DNA of 64,000 nt from Pelagerythrobacter marinus (GTDB lineage: Bacteria > Pseudomonadota > Alphaproteobacteria > Sphingomonadales > Sphingomonadaceae): positions 98,501 through 162,500 of the forward strand of contig NZ_WTYO01000001.1 in the NCBI RefSeq assembly GCF_009827515.1, written 5' to 3'. Both the position numbers and the translations under genes were made by a program. Position 1 is the first letter of the stretch, and each line of letters begins with the position of its first letter. The notes below the pieces were generated by a model. The model was not told the DNA's origin and ran no database searches. It saw only the letters and a list, made by a program, of their open reading frames with translations. Below are positions 1-8,998 of this stretch, in pieces.

Positions 1-247
1 GTCCGGCGGTCGCCGCGATCGCGTCGAGCTCGTGAAGTTCCAGCCCGCCTTCGCGCATGACCGCCTCGACCATCGGGGCCAGGCGGTCGGCATGGGCGCG
101 CGCGGCGATTTCCGGCACGACGCCGCCGAACGGCGCGTGCTCCGCGTCCTGCGACGCGATGCGCTGCGCCACGATCCGCCTGTCGGTGGTGACGAGGGCG
201 GCCGCGGTCTCGTCGCAGCTCGATTCGATGCCAAGCACGATCCCCAT
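1..247 (-). CDS. tsaD: TsaD, tRNA N6-adenosine threonylcarbamoyltransferase (N-terminal part only)
   Basis: The first 82 codons of tsaD are present; the rest lies beyond the left edge. TsaD transfers the threonylcarbamoyl group from threonylcarbamoyl-AMP to A37 of ANN-decoding tRNAs, in complex with TsaB and TsaE. Seen: ATG at 245-247 followed by the ASKHA-fold opening [12 protein letters not shown] at residues 6-17, then the family hallmark [13 protein letters not shown] at about residues 42-54, which contributes metal-binding histidine. It is divergent from hemC, with 45 bp between the starts, an arrangement common in alphaproteobacteria. The assignment is secure despite truncation. Confidence 0.95.
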   Translation of the reverse strand, partial: MGIVLGIESSCDETAAALVTTDRRIVAQRIASQDAEHAPFGGVVPEIAARAHADRLAPMVEAVMREGGLELHELDAIAATAG

Positions 248-292
248 GCCGCTTTCCCTGAACAAATTGGCCCGCTAGGGCAAGCATCGCCC

Positions 293-1243
293 ATGACCGA
301 CCAGCCAAAGCTTCGCCTCGGAACCCGTCAGTCGCCGCTTGCCATGGCCCAGGCGCGCGAGGCGCGGGCCCGTCTGTGCGCGGCGCACGGGTGGCCCGAA
401 AGCGCGGTCGAGCTCGTTCCCGTGCGCGCCAGCGGCGACAAGGTGCAGGACCGGCCCCTGGCCGAAATCGGCGGCAAGGCGCTGTGGACCAAGGAACTCG
501 ACGCCTGGCTGGGCGAGGGGCGGATCGACGGGGCGGTCCATTCGATGAAGGACGTGGAAACGGTGCGGCCGCAAGCCCTGGCGATTGCCGCGATCCTGCC
601 GCGCGCCGACGTGCGCGACGTCCTGGTCGGCGCGGCCAGCCTGGCCGAGATCCCGCGCGGGGCGCGCGTCGGCACCAGCGCGCCGCGCCGGGCGGCGCAG
701 ATGCTCCACCACCGGCCCGATTGCGCGGTGGTGACGTTCCGCGGCAATGTCGCCACCCGGCTTGCCCGGCTGGCTTCGGGGGAAGCCGAGGTGACGCTGC
801 TCGCCGCCGCCGGACTGGGCCGCCTGGGCGAAGAAGGGGTGGGCACGCCGCTGCCGGCGACCGACTGGCTGCCGGCACCGGCGCAGGGGGCGATCGGGAT
901 CGAGTGCCGCGCGGGCGATGCCGCCGTGCGTGCGCTGCTCGCCGCGGTCGATCACGCCCCTTCGCGGGCAAGCGTGCTGGCCGAACGCGCCTTGCTCGCG
1001 GCGCTGGGCGCGACCTGCCACAGCCCGGTCGCCGCGCTGTCGCGGCACGAGGGGGAGGCCATCGTCCTGCGCGCCGTCCTGTTCAGCCCCGACGGCAACG
1101 AACGGGTCGAGGGGGAATGCCGTGTCACGCCCGGCGCGCCGGGCGCTCCCGCCGCGCTCGCTGCCGACCTGCTGGCGCGGGCGACGCCGGGTATCGCCCC
1201 GCATTTTGCCGGGCCGCCGGAAGGTGCGGCCACGCCGCGATGA
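293..1243 (+). CDS. hemC: Hydroxymethylbilane synthase (porphobilinogen deaminase)
   Basis: Condenses four porphobilinogen molecules into hydroxymethylbilane in cytoplasmic haem/tetrapyrrole synthesis. The 316-residue product opens with the conserved LRLGTRQSPLAMAQ segment (residues 7-20), carries HSMKDV at 83-88 with the catalytic Asp, the substrate-binding GTSAPRRAAQ at 127-136, and LGATCHSPVA around Cys242, the residue that anchors the dipyrromethane cofactor. The start at 293 is chosen because the family begins just before the RLGTR motif; an in-frame extension further upstream runs antisense into tsaD and has no family match. The stop overlaps the hemD start by 4 bases (ATGA), so the two are probably translationally coupled. 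Confidence 0.97.
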   Translation: MTDQPKLRLGTRQSPLAMAQAREARARLCAAHGWPESAVELVPVRASGDKVQDRPLAEIGGKALWTKELDAWLGEGRIDGAVHSMKDVETVRPQALAIAAILPRADVRDVLVGAASLAEIPRGARVGTSAPRRAAQMLHHRPDCAVVTFRGNVATRLARLASGEAEVTLLAAAGLGRLGEEGVGTPLPATDWLPAPAQGAIGIECRAGDAAVRALLAAVDHAPSRASVLAERALLAALGATCHSPVAALSRHEGEAIVLRAVLFSPDGNERVEGECRVTPGAPGAPAALAADLLARATPGIAPHFAGPPEGAATPR

Positions 1244-1923
1244 GCCTGCCGGTGGTCGTGATCCGGCCCGAACCGGGCCTGGGCGCGAGCCTTGCCGCCG
1301 CCCGCGCCGCGGGCCTGGCGGTGCACGGCCATCCGCTCGCACAAGTGGCCCCGGTGGCCTGGGACGCGCCCGAGGCCGCGCGGTTCGACGGCCTCCTGCT
1401 CGGCAGCGCGAATGCTGTTCGCCATGCCGGGCCGGCGCTCGCCGGCTGGCGCGGGCGGCCCGCGCACGTCGTCGGCGCGGCGACCGCCGCGACCGCGCGC
1501 GAGGCCGGGCTGGCGGTGGAAACGGTCGGCACCGGCGGCCTCCAGGCGGTGGTGGAGGGCCTGCGCGAGCGCGCGCCGCTGCGCCTGCTGCGGCTGGCCG
1601 GGCGCCGACACCGCGCGCTGGCGCCGGTCGCCGGGCTGTCGATCGCAACGTGCGTGGTCTACGAGATCGTCCATTGCCCCGTCCCGCCGGAACTGGCCGG
1701 GCGGCTGCGCGCGGGCGCGCTCGTCCTGCTGCATTCGGGGGAGGCGGCGCGTCATTTCGCCGCCGAATGCGACCGGCGCGGTATCGACCGCGGCGCGGTC
1801 GCCCTGGCCGCCCTGGCGCCGCGGATCGCGGACCTCGCCGGCGGGGGCTGGCGCGCGCTCGGCGTCGCGGCGGAGCCGAGCGATGCCGCGCTGCTGGCAT
1901 TGGCGCGCGACATGTGCCATTGA
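1240..1923 (+). CDS. hemD: Uroporphyrinogen-III synthase
   Basis: Closes and inverts ring D of hydroxymethylbilane to make uroporphyrinogen III, the next step after HemC. The 227-residue protein is weakly conserved, as is usual for HemD: two alpha/beta lobes, with VVVIRPEPG near the N-terminus, GLLLGSANAV in the first lobe and VLLHSGEAARHF at about 165-176, matching the family's S-x-x-A-A motif. The ATG overlaps the hemC stop (ATGA). Assignment rests on position directly after hemC plus these motifs. Confidence 0.9.
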   Translation: MSLPVVVIRPEPGLGASLAAARAAGLAVHGHPLAQVAPVAWDAPEAARFDGLLLGSANAVRHAGPALAGWRGRPAHVVGAATAATAREAGLAVETVGTGGLQAVVEGLRERAPLRLLRLAGRRHRALAPVAGLSIATCVVYEIVHCPVPPELAGRLRAGALVLLHSGEAARHFAAECDRRGIDRGAVALAALAPRIADLAGGGWRALGVAAEPSDAALLALARDMCH

Positions 1924-1974
1924 CCCGCACGGGGCGGCACCTGCAACGAACTGCGGGTAGCAGAACGGATTTCG

Positions 1975-2898
1975 ATGGACAGATACCCGAACCAGACCCG
2001 GTCGAGCGGATCACTCAAGCCCATTCTGGCAGTTGCCGCGGCGGCCTTCCTCCTCGGCGCGCTGATCGTCGGCTATTTCGCCTGGCGCTCGGGCGCCGAC
2101 TTCGGGATGGGTGGCGCTCCCCTGCCCGCGCAGCCTGTGGCCGAGCCGATTGCGGCGGCCGGCGATCCCGCGCCGACGCCGGTCGCCAGCCCGTCGCCCG
2201 CGGCGACCGCGGCCGCCGGCGGGGCGGACCAGCGGGTCGAGCAGGTGGCCGAACAACAGGGCGGTCTCGACCAGCGGCTGGCCGCGGCCGAGCAGCGGCT
2301 CGCCCGGCTCGATCTCCAGGCCCAGGCCGCGGCCGGCAATGCCGCGCGCGCCGAAGGGCTGCTGATCGCCTTTGCCACGCGCCGCGCGCTCGATCGCGGG
2401 GCCGAACTGGGCTATCTCGCCGACCAGCTGCGGCTGCGCTTCGGCGATGCCAAGCCCAACGCGGTCAACACGATCATCGAGTTTTCGCGCAACCCGGTCA
2501 CGCTCGACGTGCTCGTCGCGCGGCTGGAAGGGCTGGCGCCGCAACTGACCGAGGCGCGCGATGCCCCGTTGATCGAACGGATCGGTCACGAGTTGAGCGA
2601 GCTGTTCGTCATCCGGCGCGAAACCACCCCCTCGCCCCAACCGCGGCGGCGGATCGAACGCGCGCGGTTCTTCCTCGAGAGCGGGCGGGTGAACAAGGCT
2701 ATCGAGGAAGTCGGCAAGATGCCCGGCGCCGCCCAGGCGCAGCGGTGGATCGCCGACGCCGAACGCTATGTCGCGGCGCGCCAGGCGCTCGACCTGATCG
2801 AGACTTCCGCCGTGCTGGAGCCGCGGCGCCTGCGCGACGGGTCGGGCAACCAGATCGAACAGCCCAGCCCGGCGGAAAATCCCGCCGAGGGGGAATAA
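1975..2898 (+). CDS. Mitofilin-like (COG4223-type) membrane-anchored protein downstream of hemD
   Basis: The 307-residue protein has a short cytoplasmic N-terminus, one transmembrane segment at about residues 15-37, an Ala/Pro-rich linker at 48-83 and a predicted coiled coil from about 85 to 120, followed by a helical soluble domain. This layout matches alphaproteobacterial proteins encoded directly after hemD that are related to mitochondrial Mic60/mitofilin; in some species they help shape or brace the inner membrane. No catalytic motif is visible. It begins 51 bases after hemD on the same strand, so it may share that transcript. The mitofilin link is inferred from topology and gene position, not from a clear sequence signature. 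Confidence 0.7.
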   Translation: MDRYPNQTRSSGSLKPILAVAAAAFLLGALIVGYFAWRSGADFGMGGAPLPAQPVAEPIAAAGDPAPTPVASPSPAATAAAGGADQRVEQVAEQQGGLDQRLAAAEQRLARLDLQAQAAAGNAARAEGLLIAFATRRALDRGAELGYLADQLRLRFGDAKPNAVNTIIEFSRNPVTLDVLVARLEGLAPQLTEARDAPLIERIGHELSELFVIRRETTPSPQPRRRIERARFFLESGRVNKAIEEVGKMPGAAQAQRWIADAERYVAARQALDLIETSAVLEPRRLRDGSGNQIEQPSPAENPAEGE

Positions 2899-2899
2899 G

Positions 2900-4111
2900 T
2901 CACCCGCGCATCAGTTCGGGCACGTCGCCCGAAACGCCGCGCGCCTCGTCCATGAACCAGTGCTTGAGCGCGGGCAGGCGCTGGACGCCCGCCATCCCGG
3001 CGCGGCGGACGAGCGAGGCCGTGCGGCCGGGGACGCCGAAAAGGCGGGTCAGCCCGTCGGTGGCGAGCGCAACCATGAACGAATCGAGCCCGCGCCAGCG
3101 CTCGTAGCGGGCGAGCATCTGGGCATCGCCCGGCTCCAGGCCGAGGCGCGCGCCTTCGGCCAGGACTTCGACCAGGGCGCCCACGTCGCGCAGGCCGAGG
3201 TTGAGGCCCTGCCCGGCGATCGGGTGGATGCCGTGCGCCGAATCGCCGGCCAGGGCCAGGCGGTGCGCGGTGATCCGGGCGGTGTGATGGAAGCCGAGCG
3301 GAAACGACGATCGCGGCCCGACCGCGCGCACGCCGCCGAGCACGCCGCCCATGCGCTTTTCCACTTCCGCGCGGAAGGCCCGGTCGGACAGCTTGAGCGT
3401 GCCGGCGGCGTCCTTCTCGTCCACGGTCCAGACCAGCGCGCTGCGGTGCGCGGGATCGCCGCTGCGCATCGGCAGCAGGGCGAAAGGGCCGGCGGGGTAG
3501 AAGATTTCCCATGCCACCCCCCGGTGCGGGTCGGCATGTTCGAGGCCGGCGATGATCGCCCTGTGGCCGTAACGCCAGTTCGCGATCGCCAGCCCGGCGG
3601 CCTCGCGCGTGGGCGACATGCGCCCTTCTGCGCCGACCATCAGCGCGGCACGCAGTGTGCGTCCGTCGGCGAGGCGGGCGGAAACGGCGTGCTCGCCCCT
3701 GTCGCGCGCGACCACCTCGGCCCGCGAATGCCAGGCAATCAGCGGTTCCTGCGTCGCCGCCTCGAACAGCGCGAGCCGCAGCGTGCGGTTGGCGAACATC
3801 CGGCCCAGCGAACCTTCGTGCGCCTCGGGGCGGAAGTCGATTCGCCCGGGCCTGAGCTGGTCGGTCACCGCGATCGCCTCGATCGGGCAGCCATGCGGCT
3901 CCAGCGCGGGGGCGAGGCCGATGTTGCGGAACAGGTTCCAGCTCGCGGTCGAGATCGCGCTCGCCCGTCCGTCGAAGCCCTCGGCGGTCAGCTCGGCCGG
4001 ATCGGCGCGATCGACCACGTGGCTCGACAGGCCCTGCCGCGCCGCGGCCAGCGCCAGGGTCATGCCCACCAGGCCGCCGCCCAGGATCAACAGGTCGCGG
4101 GTGTCGTCCAT
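2900..4111 (-). CDS. UbiH/UbiF/VisC-family FAD-dependent hydroxylase
   Basis: A 403-residue flavoprotein monooxygenase of the type that hydroxylates the aromatic ring in ubiquinone synthesis. Seen: the dinucleotide-binding LILGGGLVG at residues 8-16, GRASAIS at 48-54, a central GAEGRMS at 160-166 where the family often has GADGxxS, and the FAD-ribityl/phosphate motif ALAGDSAHGIHPIAGQGLN at about 286-304, which includes the UbiH-family HPIAGQGLNLG. Start chosen at 4111 because MDDTRDLLILGGG fits the family; a longer start upstream is possible. It converges with the mitofilin-like gene, the stops lying one base apart. Which ring position it hydroxylates cannot be told from sequence. Confidence 0.88.
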   Translation of the reverse strand: MDDTRDLLILGGGLVGMTLALAAARQGLSSHVVDRADPAELTAEGFDGRASAISTASWNLFRNIGLAPALEPHGCPIEAIAVTDQLRPGRIDFRPEAHEGSLGRMFANRTLRLALFEAATQEPLIAWHSRAEVVARDRGEHAVSARLADGRTLRAALMVGAEGRMSPTREAAGLAIANWRYGHRAIIAGLEHADPHRGVAWEIFYPAGPFALLPMRSGDPAHRSALVWTVDEKDAAGTLKLSDRAFRAEVEKRMGGVLGGVRAVGPRSSFPLGFHHTARITAHRLALAGDSAHGIHPIAGQGLNLGLRDVGALVEVLAEGARLGLEPGDAQMLARYERWRGLDSFMVALATDGLTRLFGVPGRTASLVRRAGMAGVQRLPALKHWFMDEARGVSGDVPELMRG

Positions 4112-4151
4112 CGCCTTCTCGTTGCGGTAATCCTTTCTCCGTCCTAGGGCC

Positions 4152-6314
4152 ATGCGCGTGATCGAGGCAAGGACAATGGGCGGGGCGGGCCGCCGGTTCG
4201 CTTGGGCCGTGCTGGCACTGCTGGCCGTGCTGGCCCTGTTCACCCCGGGCCGCGCGGCGGCCCAGCCCGAGATCGGCGACGAGAACATCCGTGCCGCCCT
4301 GGCGGCCGAAGGCCCCCCGGTCGCGGGCGGCGAATGGATGCTGGCGCTGCATTTCACCCCCCGGTCGCCCGAATGGCACGGGTACTGGTCGAACCCCGGC
4401 GATGCCGGGCTGGGGATGGAGCTCGCCTGGGACCTCCCCCGCGGATGGTCGGCGGGCGAGCCGCAATACCCGGTGCCGCGCCGGCTGGTGATCGGCGGGC
4501 TGATGAACCACGTCTACGAAGGGTCCTATGCGGTCCTCGTGCCGATCCGCGTGCCGCGCGGGGCGGACCTGTCGGAGATCGGCCCGATCGGCGTGACGGC
4601 CGACTATCTTGCCTGCACCGACAAGCTCTGCGTCCCGCAGCGCGCCGAGCTGACGCTGGACCCGCCGGAGGTCGGCGGCGGCGATCCGCGCTTCGTGCGC
4701 TGGCGCGCGGCGATCGCGCCGATGCTCGACAGCCGGGCGAACTTCGCGATCGAGGATCGCCGCCTGCGCATCGGCATCCCCCTGCCTGCCGACATGACCC
4801 TGTCCAGCCCGCACCTGTTCATCGAGGAGCGCGAGCTGGGCAAGGGCCGGCGGCCGGCCTACGCGCGCGAGCAGACGTTCTATCGCGACGGCGACCTGCT
4901 GGTGGCGGAAGTGCCGCTGGACCAGCTGAACCTGCCGGCGGAAATCGTGCGCGAACCGGCGCCTTCCCGGCTCGACGGCATCCTGGCCTTCTCGCGCGAT
5001 GTGGGGGTGCGCTTCACCGCGGTGCCGGGCGCGGTGCCGAGCGCGGGCAAGCCGGTCGCGGTTCAGGAGACGCCGGCGCTCTGGCTGCTGGTCCTGGGTG
5101 CGCTGGCGGGCGGCCTGCTGCTCAACGTCATGCCCTGCGTGTTCCCGATCCTGAGCCTCAAGGCGCTGAGCCTGGCGCGGGCGGGGGAGAGCCAGGCCGA
5201 GGCGCGGCGCGAAGGGATCGCCTATACCGCCGGCGCCCTGCTCGCCTGCGTCGCGCTGGGCGGCGTGCTGCTCGCACTGCGTTCGGCCGGCGAGGCGGTC
5301 GGCTGGGCGTTCCAGTTGCAGGAACCGGCCGTCGTGATCGCGCTGCTGGCACTGGCGAGCGCGATCACCGCAAATCTTGCCGGGCTGTTCGCCTTGCCTT
5401 CGATCGCGCTGACCCGGCGGGGCGAACCGGCCGGTGCCTTCGCGACCGGGCTGCTGGCGGCTTTCGTCGCCACGCCCTGCACGGGCCCGTTCATGGCGGC
5501 CGCGCTGGGGGCCGCGCTGGTCCTGCCCCCGCTGGAGGCGCTCGTCCTGTTCGCCGCGCTCGGCCTCGGGCTCGCGCTGCCCTTCCTCGCGATCGGCCTC
5601 GTCCCGGCGCTGCGCCGGCTGCTGCCGCGACCCGGCCCGTGGATGGAAACCTTCCGCCGGGTCATGGCCGTGCCGATGGGCCTGACCGCGCTCGCGCTGC
5701 TGTGGCTCGCGTTCCGGCTCGGCGGCCCGCAACTGGGCTGGGTCGCCGCGGCGATGGCGGCGATCCTGATCCTCTTCCTCGCGCTTGCCGGGCGCAGGCA
5801 GGGCGCCGGCCGCCAGGCGGGCCTCGCCGCGGCGCTGATGCTGGCGATCGGCGCGATCGCCTTCCTCCCGCGGCTCGCGAGCGAGGAGGTCGAAGCGGCC
5901 GAGAGCCTTCTCGATCCCGAGCCTTTCAGCGAAGAGGCGCTGGCGCGCGCGCGGGCCGGCGGGCAGCCGGTCTTCGTCTGGTTCACCGCCGACTGGTGCG
6001 TCAGCTGCAAGGTCAACGAAAGCGTCGCGATAGAGCGCGAGGCCACGCGCGAGGCCTTCGCCGCCGCGGGCGTCGTGACCTTGCGCGGCGACTGGACCCG
6101 GCGCGACCCTGCGATCACGCAGTTTCTTTCCGATCACGGCGCGGCCGGGGTGCCGCTCTACCTGTGGTACGACCCGGGCGAGGAAGGGCGGCAACTGCCG
6201 CAGGTCCTGGGGCCGGAGGCGCTCGTCAGCCTGGCTCGGGCGGTACCGGATCGCCAGGCGCGCGCTGGCCCGCGCACACTTCCACCAGGTGCCGCGGGCG
6301 CGGGCTGGGATTGA
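4152..6314 (+). CDS. DsbD/ScsB-like thiol:disulfide interchange membrane protein
   Basis: Transfers electrons from cytoplasmic thioredoxin across the inner membrane to periplasmic thiol proteins. The 720-residue protein has three parts. A signal segment is followed by a periplasmic alpha domain with the Cys pair C155-x4-C160 in LACTDKLCVP. A membrane domain of about eight helices (roughly 310-590) carries the paired cysteines C329 (MPCVFPI) and C443 (TPCTGPF). A C-terminal thioredoxin-like domain has the redox motif C616-VSC-619 in ADWCVSCK. All six redox cysteines are therefore present. An internal ATG at 4176 would shorten the signal by eight residues. The 3' end overlaps the converging lipoprotein gene by 89 bases. 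Confidence 0.93.
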   Translation: MRVIEARTMGGAGRRFAWAVLALLAVLALFTPGRAAAQPEIGDENIRAALAAEGPPVAGGEWMLALHFTPRSPEWHGYWSNPGDAGLGMELAWDLPRGWSAGEPQYPVPRRLVIGGLMNHVYEGSYAVLVPIRVPRGADLSEIGPIGVTADYLACTDKLCVPQRAELTLDPPEVGGGDPRFVRWRAAIAPMLDSRANFAIEDRRLRIGIPLPADMTLSSPHLFIEERELGKGRRPAYAREQTFYRDGDLLVAEVPLDQLNLPAEIVREPAPSRLDGILAFSRDVGVRFTAVPGAVPSAGKPVAVQETPALWLLVLGALAGGLLLNVMPCVFPILSLKALSLARAGESQAEARREGIAYTAGALLACVALGGVLLALRSAGEAVGWAFQLQEPAVVIALLALASAITANLAGLFALPSIALTRRGEPAGAFATGLLAAFVATPCTGPFMAAALGAALVLPPLEALVLFAALGLGLALPFLAIGLVPALRRLLPRPGPWMETFRRVMAVPMGLTALALLWLAFRLGGPQLGWVAAAMAAILILFLALAGRRQGAGRQAGLAAALMLAIGAIAFLPRLASEEVEAAESLLDPEPFSEEALARARAGGQPVFVWFTADWCVSCKVNESVAIEREATREAFAAAGVVTLRGDWTRRDPAITQFLSDHGAAGVPLYLWYDPGEEGRQLPQVLGPEALVSLARAVPDRQARAGPRTLPPGAAGAGWD

Positions 6315-6783
6315 TTTCCACCGTCCCGCCGGCGGGCACCGTCGCCTCGATCCGGCGCGGGCCCGTCAGCACCCCGATGGCCGGGTCGTCGGCCGCGATG
6401 TGCCCTTCCCACAGCCACGCGCGCCCGTTCCACGTGGCATCGACCGGGATGCGCGCGGCGTGGCCATTGCCGACGAGAGCCAGGACCGCCTTCGCCTTCG
6501 GGTCTGCGGACACGAACCGGGTCACGCGGATGCGCGCGGCACCGGCCCCCTGTTCGCAGGCGAGGGCGAGCAGCGGCGCCTCGCCCGGCTTGCCGTAGAC
6601 GAGGCGCCCCGCCTGGCCGGTTTCGGCCCAGAGCGCGCCCTCGACATCGGGCGAAGGAAGCGGGTCGCTGGCGCGGGCGCGCGTTTCGTCCAGCGCGACG
6701 CGTTCGACGTAGTCGTCGGTCGCCGGGGGCTTGCAGCCCGCGAGCAGGACCAGGGCGGCGCCAAGGGCCGGCCGGAACGTCAC
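6226..6783 (-). CDS. Predicted lipoprotein of unknown function
   Basis: A 185-residue protein if the GTG at 6781-6783 is used: this gives a typical lipoprotein signal (TFRPALGAALVLLAGC, lipobox LAGC, Cys17) and starts 4 bases after the stop of the upstream S10 peptidase gene, suggesting coupling. An ATG at 6816 would add 11 residues ahead of the signal. The mature part has no motif I recognise; it contains a predicted beta-rich stretch (ATWNGRAWLWEGHIAADDP) and one or two further cysteines. Its last 89 bases lie antisense to the end of the DsbD-like gene, yet both reading frames look genuinely coding. Confidence 0.7.
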   Translation of the reverse strand: MTFRPALGAALVLLAGCKPPATDDYVERVALDETRARASDPLPSPDVEGALWAETGQAGRLVYGKPGEAPLLALACEQGAGAARIRVTRFVSADPKAKAVLALVGNGHAARIPVDATWNGRAWLWEGHIAADDPAIGVLTGPRRIEATVPAGGTVEINPSPRPRHLVEVCAGQRAPGDPVPPEPG

Positions 6784-6787
6784 CGCG

Positions 6788-8302
6788 TCACCGCGCGCGG
6801 ATGAAGGCCCGGACATCGTCCGACAGCTTGCGCCGATCCTCGTCGCGAATGTACATCATGTGGCCGGAATCGTAATATTGCCACTCGATCCGGTCCTGCG
6901 GGAAACCGGTCCGCGTCAGGGCATATTCGGCGGCGAAGAACGGGGTGGCGAAATCGTACCATCCCTGCGCGACGAGGATCCGCATGTCGGCGTTCTCGCG
7001 CATCGCCTTGCCGAGGTAAGGCGCGACGTTGAGATAGGCATTGGTATCGCGCCCGCCGGGCAGGCGCCAGTCCCACGGCCCGACATTGCCGATCGTCACG
7101 TAGTCGCGATCGGTGCGATAGCCGATCGTCTCGCGCATGAAGTGGTTGATCGCGGCCGCATAGCCGCCGTCGATCCCGTAGAAGCTGGGATCGTTGTCGG
7201 GCGTTTCGCCCGCATTGTCGTAGTCAACGCCGGTATAGCGGCTGTCGAGCCGGCCCACCGTCAGCCCGCGGTCGCGCAGCAGTTCCTTGTAGAACCGCCC
7301 CGAGGTCACGCGCAGGTCCGCCCGGTCGAGGAAGTCTTCCGAAAGCCCGGTGAAGCGCGCCAGCTGGGCCCGCACCGCGGCGCGTTCGGCGGCATCGGCG
7401 TTCTGACCTTTCAGCAGGAAGGCCGCGTAAGGGCCGATCGCGAACTGGCGGGCTTCCTCGACGAACCCTTCGACCGAGGGGGCGGTTGTCTTGCCGTGGT
7501 AGAGCGCGGTCGCGGCCATTGTCGGCAGCGTGGTGATATAGCCCAGCTCCGCGCCCTGGGTCTCTGCCCCGGCACCGAAATCGAGCACGGCGGAAATCAG
7601 GATCACGCCGTTGAGCGACACGTCGTTGTATCCCCCCTCCAGCTCGTGCACGACCGCGGCCGAGCGGGTCGTGCCGTAGCTTTCCCCGCCGAGGAACTTG
7701 GGGCTGTTCCAGCGGCCGTTGTCACTGATCCACTTGCGGATCACCGCGGCGACCGACTTGGCGTCCTTGGTCACGCCCCAGTATTCCTCGCCCTTCGTAT
7801 CGCCGATCGTGTGGCTGAAACCGGTGCCGACCGGGTCGATGAAGACGAGATCGGTGACGTCGAGGATCGAATCCGGGTTGTGCACGATGGGGAAGGGGGG
7901 CGCGCCGTCGTCGCGCGCGTCGGACGGGATCGCGACCCGCTGCGGGCCGAAGGCGCCCATCTGCAACCATACCGAGCCGGAGCCGGGGCCGCCGTTGAAC
8001 AGGAAAGTGACCGGGCGGGCCGGGTCGCGCGGCTCGGCGACGTAGGCGGTCGTGACGATCGCCGCCTTGGGCGTGCCGTCATCGCCCTTCAGCACTTGTT
8101 CCTCGACCGTCGCGGTATAGCGCAGGCTGCGCCCGCCGAACGTGCCGGTGAAAGTGCGACTGGCCGAATTGGCCTCGTAGGCTTCGGCCTGCCCGTCGCC
8201 GGCTTCCCTGTCGGCGGGTTCGGCCGCCCGGGCGGGTGCCCCGGCAAGCGGGGCGGCGAGCACGGCGAAGAGGGCGAATGCGGGCAGGATACGACGTTTC
8301 AT
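6788..8302 (-). CDS. Peptidase S10 family (serine carboxypeptidase-like), secreted
   Basis: A 504-residue serine carboxypeptidase homologue with an N-terminal signal peptide (about residues 1-27, ending AGAPARA). The alpha/beta-hydrolase catalytic triad is visible: Ser208 in GGESYGT, Asp450 in GWYDFATP and His481 in DSGHMMYI. The S10 oxyanion segment NGGPGSGS lies at 103-110. Bacterial members of this branch are periplasmic or secreted and remove C-terminal residues from peptides; the exact substrate is unknown. The gene precedes the lipoprotein gene in what looks like a two-gene unit. Confidence 0.92.
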   Translation of the reverse strand: MKRRILPAFALFAVLAAPLAGAPARAAEPADREAGDGQAEAYEANSASRTFTGTFGGRSLRYTATVEEQVLKGDDGTPKAAIVTTAYVAEPRDPARPVTFLFNGGPGSGSVWLQMGAFGPQRVAIPSDARDDGAPPFPIVHNPDSILDVTDLVFIDPVGTGFSHTIGDTKGEEYWGVTKDAKSVAAVIRKWISDNGRWNSPKFLGGESYGTTRSAAVVHELEGGYNDVSLNGVILISAVLDFGAGAETQGAELGYITTLPTMAATALYHGKTTAPSVEGFVEEARQFAIGPYAAFLLKGQNADAAERAAVRAQLARFTGLSEDFLDRADLRVTSGRFYKELLRDRGLTVGRLDSRYTGVDYDNAGETPDNDPSFYGIDGGYAAAINHFMRETIGYRTDRDYVTIGNVGPWDWRLPGGRDTNAYLNVAPYLGKAMRENADMRILVAQGWYDFATPFFAAEYALTRTGFPQDRIEWQYYDSGHMMYIRDEDRRKLSDDVRAFIRAR

Positions 8303-8386
8303 GTCCGCCCTATGGCAAACCCGCCGTGCAAGGTAAATCGCCGCTGCCGGTGCGGCCGGGCCCTTTCCCCAGCCGCGCGCGGCGCG

Positions 8387-8950
8387 TCAGCTGGCCATGC
8401 AGCCGCCGACGACCTGCCGAAAGGCCGGGGCCGAGGGCACTTCCAGCGTCCGTTCGCCGCCCACGGTGACCGAGATCGCACCGGTCGCGTCGGCCAGCTG
8501 GCCGATGAAGGGGTCGGCGCCCGGCAGGCGGGCGGTGACCGAAGGCATCGGGTCGGGCGAGGATGAGGCCGCGAGCGTGCGCGTCTCGCCCCCGGCGGCG
8601 ACCGTCATCGACGCTTCGCCCTCGGGCAGGAGGACCGAGCGCGAGAGCACGAGCGTCCCGTCTTCGCAGCGGACCGAGAAGGCGGCCTCGCTATCGGGCG
8701 GACCGAACAGGGCCGCCGGCGCGCCGGCCATCGTCTTGGTGGTCCAGCCCCCGGGCGCGGCCGTGGGGCCCATGGCGGGGTCGGTGTCGTCGCGTGCGCC
8801 CTGCGGCGGAGCGGGCGGCGTCGCGCCATCGCCGGCAGCGATCGGGTCGCTTTCGGCGAGGGTGGTCTCGTCGCCGCGATCGGCGTCGCCGCACGCGGCA
8901 AGGGCAAGGGCCAGCGCAGGGGTGGCCAGGGCGGGAATGACATGTTTCAT
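8387..8950 (-). CDS. Predicted lipoprotein, unknown function
   Basis: A 187-residue protein with a clear lipoprotein signal: MKH start, hydrophobic core, lipobox LAAC with Cys20. A low-complexity acidic/proline region (about residues 22-70) links the lipid anchor to a small C-terminal domain with two cysteines (in VRCEDG and VGGCMAS) that could pair. No family is recognised. It lies between uvrB and the S10 peptidase on the same strand, 48 bases after the uvrB stop. Confidence 0.75.
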   Translation of the reverse strand: MKHVIPALATPALALALAACGDADRGDETTLAESDPIAAGDGATPPAPPQGARDDTDPAMGPTAAPGGWTTKTMAGAPAALFGPPDSEAAFSVRCEDGTLVLSRSVLLPEGEASMTVAAGGETRTLAASSSPDPMPSVTARLPGADPFIGQLADATGAISVTVGGERTLEVPSAPAFRQVVGGCMAS

Positions 8951-8998
8951 CGGGCACCTCCTGCACCGGCAACGGTGCGCGCGGGCCAGTCGTTCCGC

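Noticed and set aside
275..2014. Long minus-strand open frame opposite hemC and hemD.
   Set aside because: Arg- and Pro-rich low-complexity product without motifs; typical of antisense frames in very high-GC DNA, while the plus-strand genes have clear family signatures.
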